From: Hypoxylon rubiginosum | Lineage: Eukaryota; Ascomycota; Sordariomycetes; Xylariales; Hypoxylaceae | Length of the DNA: 64,000 nucleotides | Assembly: GCA_902806565.1 (NCBI GenBank) | Contig: CADCXA010000029.1 | Span: 186,001 to 250,000, forward strand | Reading direction: 5' to 3' | Shown: one piece after another, positions 1 to 9,857 of the stretch | How the letters are laid out: every line of letters begins with the position of its first letter | Numbering within the stretch: the first letter of the stretch is position 1 | Program-made: the position numbers and the translations under genes | The notes under the pieces: generated by a model | Databases searched by the model: none | What the model was told of the DNA's origin: nothing | The model's input: only the letters and a program-made list of their open reading frames with translations

Positions 1-1
1 G

Positions 2-628
2 TTCACCAGTAGACCAACACCAGAAACAACAACCTTGACTGAAGGGGAAACGGCCCCAAGGATAATGTTCTCAAAGGAAGAGGATGTGGCATCGCCTCGC
101 GTCAGACGTCCGGCACTGTCACGGAACGCTTCCGCAGGCCCATTTTCGAGCCGACCCGTCCCGGAGACTACAGCTGGCGACGAGGACGGCCTCGGGTCCA
201 GGCTCACGTTTGCCGAGCCCGAAGCTGCCGCGTCCGAGCCGCTGCTGAGGTCGCGAAGGAACTCGACATCTCGGAAAGAGAGTCCGCCGGATGCGCAGCT
301 CCACCTACCCGAGCTGTTGGCCTCTTGCCGTACCGGCCAGCAGTCGTCAGACGAGGAGGTCCGCTCGACGTACTCGACGCAGAGCCTGCCGCTCTCGTTC
401 AACGACCTGCCCAGCCGGGCCCAGCACCTCATCATCAACGAACTGATACGTCGGAACAGCGCCGACACGGCCGTGGTGCTGACGACCCTTCCGATTCCCG
501 AAGAGGGCACGTGCAACAGCGAGGAGGCGAGCCTAAGATATCTGGCCGATATCGAGGTGCTCTGCCACGAGCTCCCGCCCGTGCTATTGGTTCTCAGTAA
601 CAATATGACTGTGACGGTCAACTTATAA
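2..628 (+). CDS. VHC1: Cation-chloride cotransporter, Vhc1/SLC12 type (3' end only)
   Basis: The frame is open from the first bases of the window to the stop at 626-628, so this is the C-terminal part of a gene that begins outside. The last 80 residues match the end of fungal SLC12 cotransporters as I know them: a DLPSRAQHLIINELI stretch, then SADTAVVLTTLPIPEEGT, then a final hydrophobic segment with LPPVLLVLSNNMTVTVNL. Before that lies a serine/arginine-rich, probably disordered linker (about residues 1-120 of the visible part). The family moves K+ and Cl- across membranes, the vacuolar membrane in yeast Vhc1. None of the membrane helices lie in this window, so transport function is inferred from the tail alone. 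Confidence 0.72.
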   Translation, partial: FTSRPTPETTTLTEGETAPRIMFSKEEDVASPRVRRPALSRNASAGPFSSRPVPETTAGDEDGLGSRLTFAEPEAAASEPLLRSRRNSTSRKESPPDAQLHLPELLASCRTGQQSSDEEVRSTYSTQSLPLSFNDLPSRAQHLIINELIRRNSADTAVVLTTLPIPEEGTCNSEEASLRYLADIEVLCHELPPVLLVLSNNMTVTVNL

Positions 629-2309
629 CATGGGATCGACCAGGGCAGGCTCGGTTCATTCTTCCTGAAGGGCATCGGCGATCCTGGAATTGTTACTTGA
701 GATAATTTCATAATGAGGAATATGAGCAGGGCGATCTCGAAAGGGCCATACCCATGTCATGCCAGCCAACAACGGTAACTGGGTCCTCAAGTCAAGAAGC
801 GCGAAAGACACTACGCCGACTGTTATGCCTCGCTGGTCGGCTAATGAGCTCAATATGGTAATTTCATGTTTAGAATACATTATACAGGCAATAATGATAG
901 TTCTGGAGGGAGTCAACTCGCCGCGTAAGAGACTGTAAACTCGAACTCGGTCGTATAGAGACGTAGTATATGATAGGTAACTTAAAACTAAGATAAACCT
1001 TGAGGCAGATCGTCAACTCCGTATTCTTTTCATTTCCAGTGAATGTGACGAACTAATTTCGACATGGCATTGCCGAGCTACCTTTGGGTTTAGACAAGCA
1101 GCAATGTCTTCAACCAATTTCTGCCGTCTTCAGTTCCATCAGGATACGGTGGACGGCTTGCCACGATGGTCTTGTAGCAATTTGATTTAGAGACTACGCC
1201 GGGTCAGGATGGTTCATCTTTTGACAAATATTTCAAGTTCCTCACATTTTGGGTCCGCTTTAGACCTGCCTGACCTGCTGAAAGGAAATGTAATACCTAG
1301 GAAGTAGAGGGGGTCAGTGCACGAAAAGACAAGTGGACAATTCACGGCTAGTTAAAGTCATCCAATCTACACCTGGGTGTGGTTATTCGGACTATAGACT
1401 ATATATAGTCCATTACTCAAATGCTAGGATCTTCCCGGTCCATTCCCCCAACTCATATCAAAAGTAGGGAAGCACTTGTTCGTCTGACCTCTAGCTGGTT
1501 GAGTTACATATAAGAGTTCGAGACTCGAAATAGACTGACATGACATGTGAAATAGGTAATGAGTGCCTACATAGGTAGTAGGTATCAATGTTGAGTTCTT
1601 ATGACCCTGAATATCTTGACGCAGGGACTTCCCAGCTAATGCAAACACAAACCCAAGGTGTGACGTGGATCGTGTTTGTATCCTAGGAGTACAGCTGGCT
1701 TATTAACTATTAACCCTACGTCATGGTTGATCCCCAAGCTCCTGTTCTTTGACTTTGATGAATTTAACATAGGATTATTATTCAACATCTAAGAAACTCG
1801 CCGCCTCATCTTTGAGCTGAATCACAATGCGTTGGTTAAGAAGGCTACGGAACAAAGGACAAAGCATCCCTTGTGATTCCGTCCCTTGCACACAATGACA
1901 TGACGTGTGATGAGAACCACGACCGATGGATACATAACGAAGGAAAGGGGCCATATATCTGACTCAAGTTCAAAGAATTCCCTTCATTAATGACTTGAAG
2001 CATGCGTCCACCGCGCTTTTCCTCTCGTCTTGGCTGGCTCCAGAATGCATTTTTGACTTTTCACTACTACCAACTAATGACACTCATTACAACTGACGAA
2101 ATGATTTGATACTCATTACCATACGGCATCCTGCATAAAAGCGTGGCGACTCTTTATTTTCCGATTTTAGCTTTCTGAACTTTACTAATACCAATCAATA
2201 TCGATACCAATACCAATACCAATACGAAAGGGGGCAGAAGGAAGAAACAGACCGACTAGATCCATACAGGAAATATAACATACGACAGACAATAAACGAC
2301 AGACGACAG
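629..2309. other. Intergenic, 1.7 kb
   Basis: I see no convincing gene. The 3' end carries promoter-like features for the next gene: an ATAAAA box near 2135, a short (ATACCA)n repeat at about 2205-2225 and a purine-rich leader just before the ATG at 2310. A TGACTCA word sits at 1960-1966, which could be chance. Confidence 0.6.
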
Positions 2310-4520
2310 ATGGTACGCGAGAAGCAAGATACTCAGAGACCGGGGACTCCCCGTCTCCGGCCGTGTTCGAATACCAGCCGAAACAGCCACGCAGCTAGCG
2401 AGAGCGGTACCGGCAGCAAAGGCGTCTTCTCCAAGGTCATAGGCAGCTTACGAAACAAGCACCATGGTGAGAAGCGGAAGACAGATGGGTCGGAAAAGCA
2501 GCAGCAGCAAGATGAGAGCTGGACCGCCAACTACAAGATCACCCACCATCCGGACCGACCCCGTGTCGACAAGCGCAGCGCGAAGGAACGCACCGAACGC
2601 GAATATGCCAACGAAATCCACCGGATGCAGAAGCGGAGCCAATTGCACTACGAGCTGGATCACGATGGGAGTAGGAGCATGGACAGGAGCATGGACAGGA
2701 GCACGGACAGGAGCATGACGCCACCTCGACCACTGCCGCCGCCGCAGCAGACGGTGCAGACCAGCACGCCCAACTACAGCCCCATGAGCAGGATGGGAAG
2801 CCAACCATCCTCGCCCTATAGTCCTCCCACAGCCTCCGACAAGCCACAATGGTCACCGTCAGGCGATCGGGGTCCGATGCAGCGGCACAACAGGGTACCA
2901 AGCGAACCCCTATCGCCCGGAACCATGACAATCCAAGTGTACCGGGGAAGCTTAGTCGACCGCCAGGCCAGCCGTCCGTGCTCGGCCGAACCCGAACACG
3001 GCCAAGGGCCTCTGCTGCCGCGGAAGGTGTACGACCCGAACGAATCGTACGCGAAACAAGCCCTACGTGACTCAGGATATGCGCGGAAGGCGAGCTCGAG
3101 CTCGAACTCGACGGCTGACTCGCAAGCCGCAAATAACACCGTGCACCGCAAAGCGCCCTCCGCGAACCTGCACTCGACGGCCGCAGCGTTCAGCATACCC
3201 CGGACATCCTCGCCGATCTCATACAACTCGCCGGCCACGCCGCCGCAGCGAGCCGTCCGGTCGCTCGAGAACACCCATTCCACTACCAGCACACGCATCT
3301 ACTCTCCTTCCCGCCCCTCAACCTCCAGCCCTTACAGCAGCAGCAGCAGCAAAGGCAAGAAACCCGCCCCGGCGCCGCCCAAGACCAAGACGTGCGTAAT
3401 GCCCGGGTGCGCCGCGCCGCTCCTCACGGACCTCGACCGCGAGCAGAACGTGTGCGCGCCCTGCCGCAAGGAGTACCGGCAGAGCACCTTCGACGCGGCG
3501 GCCGCCACCACCACCGACGCGGCGCCGCCCCCGGCCCCCTTGGCCGCCGACCTCGCGACGCTGCGGGCGCTCGTCGGCGGCCTCGACAACGTCGACGGCG
3601 GCGGCAGCAGCGGCAATAATACGCGCGTGACGGCGCTGGAGCGCGGCCCGCCGGCCCGGCTTGTCAACAAGGCCACGAGCAACTTCCGCGCCGACCCTTT
3701 CAAGCTGCAGCCGGCGCCGCCGGGCAAGAGACGGCGGCGGCAGAGGCTCTCTAAGCTGGGCAGCGGTAGTAACGGTGCGGTGGCGAGATTGCAGAAGCAG
3801 CAGCAGCAGCAGCAGCAGCCCGTGTCGGCGTGGAGCACGTCGACGTCGGGGATCAGCCAGGGCGGCGGCGGCGGCAGCGGCAGCCTGGCCAGCGGCAGCC
3901 ACCAGCAGCAGCACGTGGCGTACCAGGACCGGCGGCTGCTGTTCCGGGCGTCGTCGCGGAAGATGTCGGACGCGCGGCAACCAACCGCGCCGACGGGCGG
4001 AGGAGGGAGCAGGGAAGAAGCAGCAGCGCAGTACGACTCGTACCTAACCGAGTCGCCTCGGAGCAGCTGCGACGGCAACAGCGGCTCGTGGACGTCCGAG
4101 TCGCCGCCCAAGAGCGAGGCAGGCAGCGACGTCGCGAGCCTGTCGCCGCTCTCGGAGCCGCTGGACGATCTCGACGCCGACACGCGCGCAGGTTCCCTGC
4201 GCGTCGCGCCCCTGGCTCCCGTCGCCTACGTGCCGCCCGGCGAGGCCAAAAGAGGTAGCGACAGCGACAGCAGGGATAGGCCGCCTACCGGCTTGCGGGC
4301 AGCGCCGCTAGCGCCCGTCGCTCGCTCGGCTAGCGGAACTAGCGACGGCGGGCGCGTGCTGCCGCCGGTACTGCCGTCGCGGCCGTCGTGGCGCCCGAGC
4401 CGGCCGTCGCGGGACACGGTGATGTACCTGGCCATCGACGACATCATCGACAGCTACGCGCGAGGAGAGGCCGGGGAGGAACCGGAGGTCGTCGAGATGA
4501 GAAGGAGAGGGTTTTTCTAA
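2310..4520 (+). CDS. Uncharacterised disordered protein with a C4 zinc-ribbon motif
   Basis: A single-exon ORF of 736 residues that I do not recognise. Most of it is low complexity: Ser/Pro/Arg-rich N-terminal half, a 12-base in-frame tandem repeat near 2677-2716 giving MDRS units, a glutamine run, and glycine/serine stretches. One ordered island stands out at about residues 363-390: C-x4-C-x14-C-x2-C (CVMPGC ... CAPC), which could bind zinc. A second conserved-looking segment is the C-terminus (YLAIDDIIDSYARGE). The nucleotide sequence becomes much more GC-rich from about 3380 on, which also opens long shadow frames on both strands; the + frame is preferred because it is the longest and has a good ATG context. 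It may be a regulatory or scaffold protein, but no function can be assigned. Confidence 0.7.
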   Translation: MVREKQDTQRPGTPRLRPCSNTSRNSHAASESGTGSKGVFSKVIGSLRNKHHGEKRKTDGSEKQQQQDESWTANYKITHHPDRPRVDKRSAKERTEREYANEIHRMQKRSQLHYELDHDGSRSMDRSMDRSTDRSMTPPRPLPPPQQTVQTSTPNYSPMSRMGSQPSSPYSPPTASDKPQWSPSGDRGPMQRHNRVPSEPLSPGTMTIQVYRGSLVDRQASRPCSAEPEHGQGPLLPRKVYDPNESYAKQALRDSGYARKASSSSNSTADSQAANNTVHRKAPSANLHSTAAAFSIPRTSSPISYNSPATPPQRAVRSLENTHSTTSTRIYSPSRPSTSSPYSSSSSKGKKPAPAPPKTKTCVMPGCAAPLLTDLDREQNVCAPCRKEYRQSTFDAAAATTTDAAPPPAPLAADLATLRALVGGLDNVDGGGSSGNNTRVTALERGPPARLVNKATSNFRADPFKLQPAPPGKRRRRQRLSKLGSGSNGAVARLQKQQQQQQQPVSAWSTSTSGISQGGGGGSGSLASGSHQQQHVAYQDRRLLFRASSRKMSDARQPTAPTGGGGSREEAAAQYDSYLTESPRSSCDGNSGSWTSESPPKSEAGSDVASLSPLSEPLDDLDADTRAGSLRVAPLAPVAYVPPGEAKRGSDSDSRDRPPTGLRAAPLAPVARSASGTSDGGRVLPPVLPSRPSWRPSRPSRDTVMYLAIDDIIDSYARGEAGEEPEVVEMRRRGFF
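3798..3818 (+). repeat. In-frame (CAG)7 microsatellite
   Basis: Seven CAG triplets in phase with the surrounding ORF encode a Q7 run. It is a likely length-variable site. Confidence 0.85.
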
Positions 4521-5370
4521 AAAAGAAAAGCGTCGACGAAGTTGTTTGCTTCGTTGAGACTGGGTTAGTAGCATCGGGCGGGTGAGGAGTTAGGGAGGAA
4601 CAAATATTGGAAACGATCTCGCGCTGTTTTGCGGAAGGGAGTGAGATAATATAATACGATCGGTCACTTAAGATACCCCCTACGTAGTAATTTGATTTTG
4701 TGCAAAAACGAACGAGCGAGCGAATACTCGGTAGAGAACCATTTGTCAGTCAATTCGGCACAAGGGCCCGTCCATTATTAGATCCTGCCTTTAGGAAAGG
4801 GGGAAAAAAACTAGAAACTCATCTTACAACAAAAGGAGATTTGAATGCCCCTGAAAAGAAAAAGAAAAAGGAAAAGCAAAAACGCCCTCCTGTCCGTTTT
4901 TGAGGCCAATCCGACTTTGGGTATAACGTAAAACGCCAACAGAAAATGCCCTGCCTGTATGCCCCCTACAGATTTTTTTTTTCAAACCCCGTCCGTCCAA
5001 GACCCGTTACCATTGCGATGCGTCCATGCTTAAACCAATTTTAGTCCACCAAATCAGTCCATCGGTTTCTGACGGCCCTTCTGGCAAGCTTCTCGGAAGC
5101 CGTCAGCTTGCCGCGTTTCCAAGCAGTAGGGGTGGTGATAGGCATGTAGGGAGACTGCGTAGCAGGAGCAGGTTTGTGAAAAGTGACAGAACCGTCGGCT
5201 GCCTAGTCCAGTTCTTGTGCACTTCCATCGCGGCTGTTTGAGGTAGTTCACCGTAAATTAGCATGGTATTCTCTTTTCTCGAATAATACTACGATACACA
5301 CTCTCTCCCCTTCTATATGAATGGATCGGTGAGGTTGGAGTAGTAACAAAGAAACAAATAAAAAGAAAAC
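4521..5370. other. Intergenic between convergent genes
   Basis: It should hold the 3' UTRs of the upstream + gene and of SPT4 on the - strand. A-rich runs occur near 4805-4885 and a T run near 4973-4981. No gene seen. Confidence 0.6.
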
Positions 5371-5839
5371 CTACGGGATATACACGTGGCCCTCATCCTC
5401 CATTAGTTGCTTCATGTCCTCGGGTAGGGAGCCCGAGACCTTGATGGCGTACATGCCGGGGACGAAACTGTCGATGCGTTGCCACTTCGCAAGCCAGGAC
5501 TTCTTGGGGTCGGCGATGAATATGGAGCCCTCGTACATGCTCGAGGTGCATGCCTCAATGACCTCGGGGGAACCTTTGAGGTCTAGGAAGGGGCAGTTGG
5601 GGCAACCATCCTTGCGGAAGTTCTAGTTGGTTCCTCGCGTTAGCTAGGTATTCCGAACATAAGGTGCAATTACGTGAGGTACGGTAAGGCAAGGCAAGGC
5701 AAGCTTAAGTAGGTAGCTAGTCGGAAATACTTACAGCCGAAGTCATCACGATTGAGCAAACCATGCAGGCGCGTGTGTAGCGGAGTTGATTAGACGGGAC
5801 ATATTGGGGCACGTAAGTGCTGATGGAATCGGAAGCCAT
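5371..5839 (-). CDS. SPT4: Transcription elongation factor Spt4
   Basis: Two exons, 5839-5735 and 5622-5371, joined in phase 0 across a 112-base intron (donor GTAAGT, acceptor CTAG), give 118 residues, the normal size for Spt4. Exon 1 contains the first zinc-ribbon half (RACMVC) after a QLRYTR segment. Exon 2 supplies the second half (GCPNC), then the family signatures FEG-like [21 protein letters not shown] and [11 protein letters not shown]. Spt4 binds the Spt5 NGN domain to form DSIF, which rides with RNA polymerase II during elongation. The intron carries an AAGGC repeat at 5686-5704. The ATG lies only five bases after the stop of another ORF on the same strand (5845-6285), so either SPT4 transcription starts inside that ORF or both are on one mRNA. 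Confidence 0.93.
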
Positions 5840-5844
5840 GATTT

Positions 5845-6285
5845 TTACTCGGGCGTTGTCGCGCCTGTCCGATCGGATCGTGTCGAAGATGTCGAGGATA
5901 TCGGCGGTGGCTCTTCACCCAAGTCGGAGTCGTCCGAGTCCCACTGGTACGTAGTCCGCAATCGACGCTGAAATAGCTGTTGTCGTCGGCGAAGCTCCTC
6001 TGGAGAGAGGGGTGGTCTGTCTCTCACGAAAGGGTTGGCAAGCGGAGCGGGGCGAATCGTCTCGGGAGAGCTTCGTCTTGCGCGTCTAGGAAGCGGCTGG
6101 AGTTGCTGGGGATTGTTGTCGTTCTCGGCGGCTGAGGTGGAAGCGCGAGATCTGGCGGAAAAGAGGCTCTCGTGGCTGTCAGAGTCTTTCGCGGGTGCGT
6201 CTTCAGCGGGAACGCTGGGGTTATTTGTAGGAGAAGCTTTGTTCTCAGGTTGATCTTGGTCAGAGCTGGATGCAGTATTGGCCAT
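5845..6285 (-). CDS. 146-residue disordered ORF directly upstream of SPT4
   Basis: An uninterrupted 146-codon ORF whose TAA is separated from the SPT4 ATG by five bases and lies in a different frame from it. The product is acidic and Ser/Pro-rich (SSSDQDQPEN start) with one compact basic-hydrophobic stretch (SPEELRRRQQLFQRRL) and an acidic DSDDSDLGEE tail, a composition that looks like a real disordered protein rather than random sequence. I do not recognise it. Only about 376 bases separate its start from the divergent POP8 start. Possible readings: a separate gene, the first cistron of a bicistronic SPT4 transcript, or a long upstream ORF. Its amino-acid make-up argues for coding; its spacing argues for a shared transcript. 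Confidence 0.55.
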   Translation of the reverse strand: MANTASSSDQDQPENKASPTNNPSVPAEDAPAKDSDSHESLFSARSRASTSAAENDNNPQQLQPLPRRARRSSPETIRPAPLANPFVRDRPPLSPEELRRRQQLFQRRLRTTYQWDSDDSDLGEEPPPISSTSSTRSDRTGATTPE

Positions 6286-6661
6286 TAAAACCGTTAAGCC
6301 GATAATGATACTGTGGGTTTGTGGCGCTAAGGATGTTTAATCGGTTAAAAGCATGGAATTTTTGAAAAAGATTCTTCTATCCGATTTTATGCTCGCAAGC
6401 GCCTAAGGTGGTGTGGAGGGGCAGAACTTTTACCTTAGCAGCCTTAGGTACCTAGGTACATACAGGTCCCCCACCTAAGGCACCATGTAGGTATTTTGTA
6501 GCTGCACTGTACAGGTGCACTATCAGGTACAGACATGCATTATTTTCATATGGGGGCACGTCTAATCGCGTTCAGTTCCTTACCCAAGGTACCAAATAAT
6601 TTGCATACTACCTACCACCTAAGTATTTGACGACAAAGACTCGATATACCCAAAGTCCGAG
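6286..6661. promoter_or_regulatory. Divergent promoter between the ORF-SPT4 unit and POP8
   Basis: A 376-base gap between divergent starts. It is rich in AGGTA/TACCT words, including a CCTTAGGTACCTAGGTACAT block near 6447-6466 and CTACCTACCACCTAAG near 6608-6623. No clear TATA box. Confidence 0.5.
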
Positions 6662-7096
6662 ATGACTGAAATAGCTGAGGTGGTCGATACCCCTATGACA
6701 AACACCGGTGTCGCGAAAGTAAAGAAATCTCATGAGCTAGTCGCAGCTACGATCAAGGCACCACGGTTTTCCTATGCGCATCTCGAGGTTTTCAGCACTT
6801 CAGCCGACCCTGATGAGCTCGATGCTCTCCAAGTACGGTCTTACTGCACGTCTGCCTTGAAGCAGTTCCTGGGCACTATCGGTGTTGGAATTCCTCTGGA
6901 TATCTTGAAAGTCGAGGGGAAGGACTGCTGGTTGAGGGTACCTCGAGATGATCTAGCTGCATTTTCCGCGGCTATCACAGCCTGGCAAGGATCGTTCCAG
7001 GACGGGGTTCATTCTTCACTTCGAATAAGAGGATGCTCGGATTGGCTAGGCGCCTTGGTGGGCAGAGATGGACAAGACAAACTTTGGACTGGTTAA
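6662..7096 (+). CDS. POP8: RNase P / RNase MRP subunit Pop8-like protein
   Basis: A single exon of 144 residues. The core (about residues 35-140) has the pattern I associate with fungal Pop8: FSYAHLEVF at the start of the fold, then LDALQVRSYCTSALKQFLG, then DILKVEGKDCWLRVPRDDL and a C-terminal GCSDWLGALVG. Pop8 is a small protein of the RNase P and RNase MRP ribonucleoproteins, which process tRNA 5' leaders and pre-rRNA in the nucleus. The length is close to yeast Pop8. The gene is divergent from the SPT4 unit and convergent with PPT1, with about 240 bases between the stops. The family call rests on remembered sequence pattern and is less certain than for the large enzymes here. Confidence 0.72.
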   Translation: MTEIAEVVDTPMTNTGVAKVKKSHELVAATIKAPRFSYAHLEVFSTSADPDELDALQVRSYCTSALKQFLGTIGVGIPLDILKVEGKDCWLRVPRDDLAAFSAAITAWQGSFQDGVHSSLRIRGCSDWLGALVGRDGQDKLWTG

Positions 7097-7339
7097 AAGC
7101 GTATTAATTGAATCTGAATCAACCAGTATCAAACTATTCTGATCATAGCTTGGAAAATCATTGTTAATAGACACCGCCAGTGCCTAGATACGTATGGTAT
7201 ATACCCCGTTTTCTCTCCATGTATCCCCAGAACGCCAATGCTTCCCGTCATGATTGCAATGCCACGTATGCAAGATTCCATGTGATACCATCAATCCATG
7301 CGCGATTCAGCACGCCGAAATATGAAAACCAAGTACGTT

Positions 7340-9129
7340 TTACATCATCGACATGAGCGAGCTATTTGCGTACGCCTGCTAAGAGTTAGACTAATCATTC
7401 TTCTCATGGGGTAGGCACTGAGCAACTTACCATTGGTCGAATATCGGGATGCGGGACGGCGTCGAACTGGTGGAAGTCGAGTCTGTAACTGGGGCTGATG
7501 TTGATGTAGGCGCCTTTGTTCTCTGTTTGGTCGCAGTACTTTGGTGCCGAGAAGACTTGGTACGAGTTAGTAAAAATTATGGGATCATAGATCGAATGGT
7601 TGGCAAGAAGTACTTACCTGTAATGCACTGTCCACCGTGCTCTTCCTCAAAACCGTTCATGCGGACTTCGTGACTTCGGATAATAGCCTTCAGGCCATTC
7701 TTCTCGCAGAATCTCTTGGTTACGTCCGGTCCGAACTGCATACCCACGCCTCTCTTGCTGGGTCCTCGTCCAGGGGCTGTCTGCGGATCCGTCCACAGCA
7801 TCTCCATCATCAGACCAGCTTGACCTGGCTGTCTCTGAGAATGCCGATCAACCTTCCGAATGTCATCCAGCGTAACATTGTCATCCGAAAACAGACCACC
7901 GTGTAGAACAAGGTAGTTGGAACCGATAAGCGTTGCCAGTGGTAAGGCGGAAAAGCTCTCGGAGAATAGCTTGAAGACCCTAAATCCAGTTAGAACCAAT
8001 ATATCATTCTAAAATTAGAATCGAAAGCATACCGTTCATTGTACTTGGCCTTGCACTCGCCTTCAAAGCCGTACACCTTGTTCATGTCGTCGGTTTCGTG
8101 GTTACCTCTGTTTAAGAACAAGCCGTGAGGTCGTAGCCATTTGTAGGCATATAGGAGCAAGGCGATCTCGGTCGACCAAGAACCCCGATCCACGAAGTCA
8201 CCATTGAACAGGTACCAGTGGTCGTCGGTAGGCAGGCCGTTCAATCGGAAGAGCTCCAACAGATCGAAGTATTGCCCTATAATTATGTTAGTAATGGGTT
8301 GGTATACACAGCATCCCTGGACTGACCATGCGTATCACCACAAACCGTGAGAGTGACATCGTCGGGAATCTTCATCTCCACCATCGTTGGCTCCTCGTAG
8401 ACGATCTTCTTAACGGCAATAACGATTTGATAGACGTATTTCTTGTGGAGCTTCTTGCCATTCTTGAATCTTTCGATCATGTCATCAATGAACTCCTGGG
8501 TCATCTGGTCCTTGAGCTGTACACCATCGTAGTCCGGTTCGATAGCCATCGAATCGACGTCTAGCCCCTCGGCCGCAGACGGCTCATCGCCAATCTCGAT
8601 GGCAGCGTAGAAGTTGATCTGTCGCACGATCTTTTGGCACTCGGCGAGTTTGAGTCTCGCATCCTTGTTTGCCGGCTCCAACTCGACACACTTCTTGAAG
8701 TCTCCCAAGGCATCCTTCGGTTTCAGGATGGCAGCGTTGGCAACAGCGCGGCGGAAATATGCCTAATTTCGGTCGGGTCAGTACTGGGCGAGGGACGATT
8801 GTTGGGATTCAACGGCGGTGTACCTTTACAAGCTTGGGGTTTAGCTCTATAGCTTTTGTGGCATCAGCAATAGCATAGCCGTAGGCTTCCGACTTAATGT
8901 TCGCCTGAAGTTGGGATCGAGGTCAGTCACGCGAGCATAGCTAAGGGGCTGTAGCAGATGCAGATATGGTTAGACAAACTTGTGCTCGGTTTGTGAAATA
9001 GGTCGGTTCCTTGTCGTTCAGCTCGATAGCCTTTGTGTACAGGTCGATAGCATTCAGCCAGTCATGCGCAGCGAAAGCTTTGTTACCGTCGTTCTTGAAG
9101 GCCGTAGCCTGCTCTACCGCAGAGGTCAT
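7340..9129 (-). CDS. PPT1: Serine/threonine protein phosphatase 5 (TPR-PP5)
   Basis: Seven exons (9129-8980, 8904-8824, 8762-8327, 8276-8033, 7979-7618, 7555-7431, 7375-7340) keep phase throughout and give 477 residues, normal for PP5. The N-terminus holds TPR repeats (NDGNKAFAAHDW; AIELNPKL; DFKKCVELEP). The catalytic domain has all metal and phosphate-binding motifs: GDTHGQ (about 219-224), GDFVDRG, GNHE, and late histidines in HGGLFSD and RSHE. PP5 dephosphorylates Hsp90 cochaperones such as Cdc37 and is recruited to Hsp90 through its TPR domain. The last exon codes only 12 residues including the stop (AYANSSLMSMM). Introns are short with GTAAGT-like donors; one donor is GTTTGT. It shares a 728-base divergent promoter with YIH1. 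Confidence 0.95.
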
Positions 9130-9857
9130 CGTTACGGCGAGGGCGAAAGTGGAGGGAAAGCTACCGGTGGTAAGTGAGCGATTCTGGAGAAATAAATTGG
9201 AGGTCTAGAAAGAAGAAGCTAGTTAGAGACCAGCAGGAGTGAAAATAATAGAGAAAAAAGGCTGCGTCGGTTTCCCAAAGCTTAAGAAGACGCTACGGGC
9301 TTACTACTGTGCACAGGTATGTGAGGTATGTAGATGCGAATGCGGCCTTCTTTTGGAGAAAAAGACGTTTGTCGGAACTCGGAGCTTTTGAATATGAAAG
9401 GTTATGGAGGGGTTGTTTGGGGGCGGCGACGAATTCTGGGGTTATCAGTTCTCGATACCACTAGAATCAAAGGTGGGGTTAGTGGGCTCCTTCGTCAATC
9501 GCTTTGTTTGTTCCTTGCATAAGTCGATAAGGGTCCTGTCCATTTGCGGCGGATGTGGCTTTCGAAATCCATAATACAATTAAACGATAAGACTCCTTCG
9601 ATATTGGCATTGCACGTATAGTCAAATATTTCTTGAGGTTAGTCATCTACGAGAGCACATTTCTGCATCATATCTAGAGGCCTAGGCTTTATGTGCCAGA
9701 TTTACCCAAGTTTCTACGTATGATATACTGAGATATGAGAGACTTACTAGAAACAACTATTCAAAGGTCTAGCAACTACTTAACCTAGCAGTTCATTACT
9801 TCATCCGTGGCTGTTAAGCTCACTTCAAGCCTGCAAGCAAGCTAGCAAAAAGCCACG
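9130..9857. promoter_or_regulatory. Divergent promoter between PPT1 and YIH1
   Basis: 728 bases between divergent start codons. Short AGGTATGT words occur near 9316-9330. No gene or distinct motif beyond that. Confidence 0.45.

Noticed and set aside
3332..4183. Long - strand open frames opposite the first uncharacterised gene.
   Set aside because: Composition is repetitive Ala/Arg/Ser typical of antisense GC-rich codons, while the + frame has the longer ORF and a zinc-ribbon motif.
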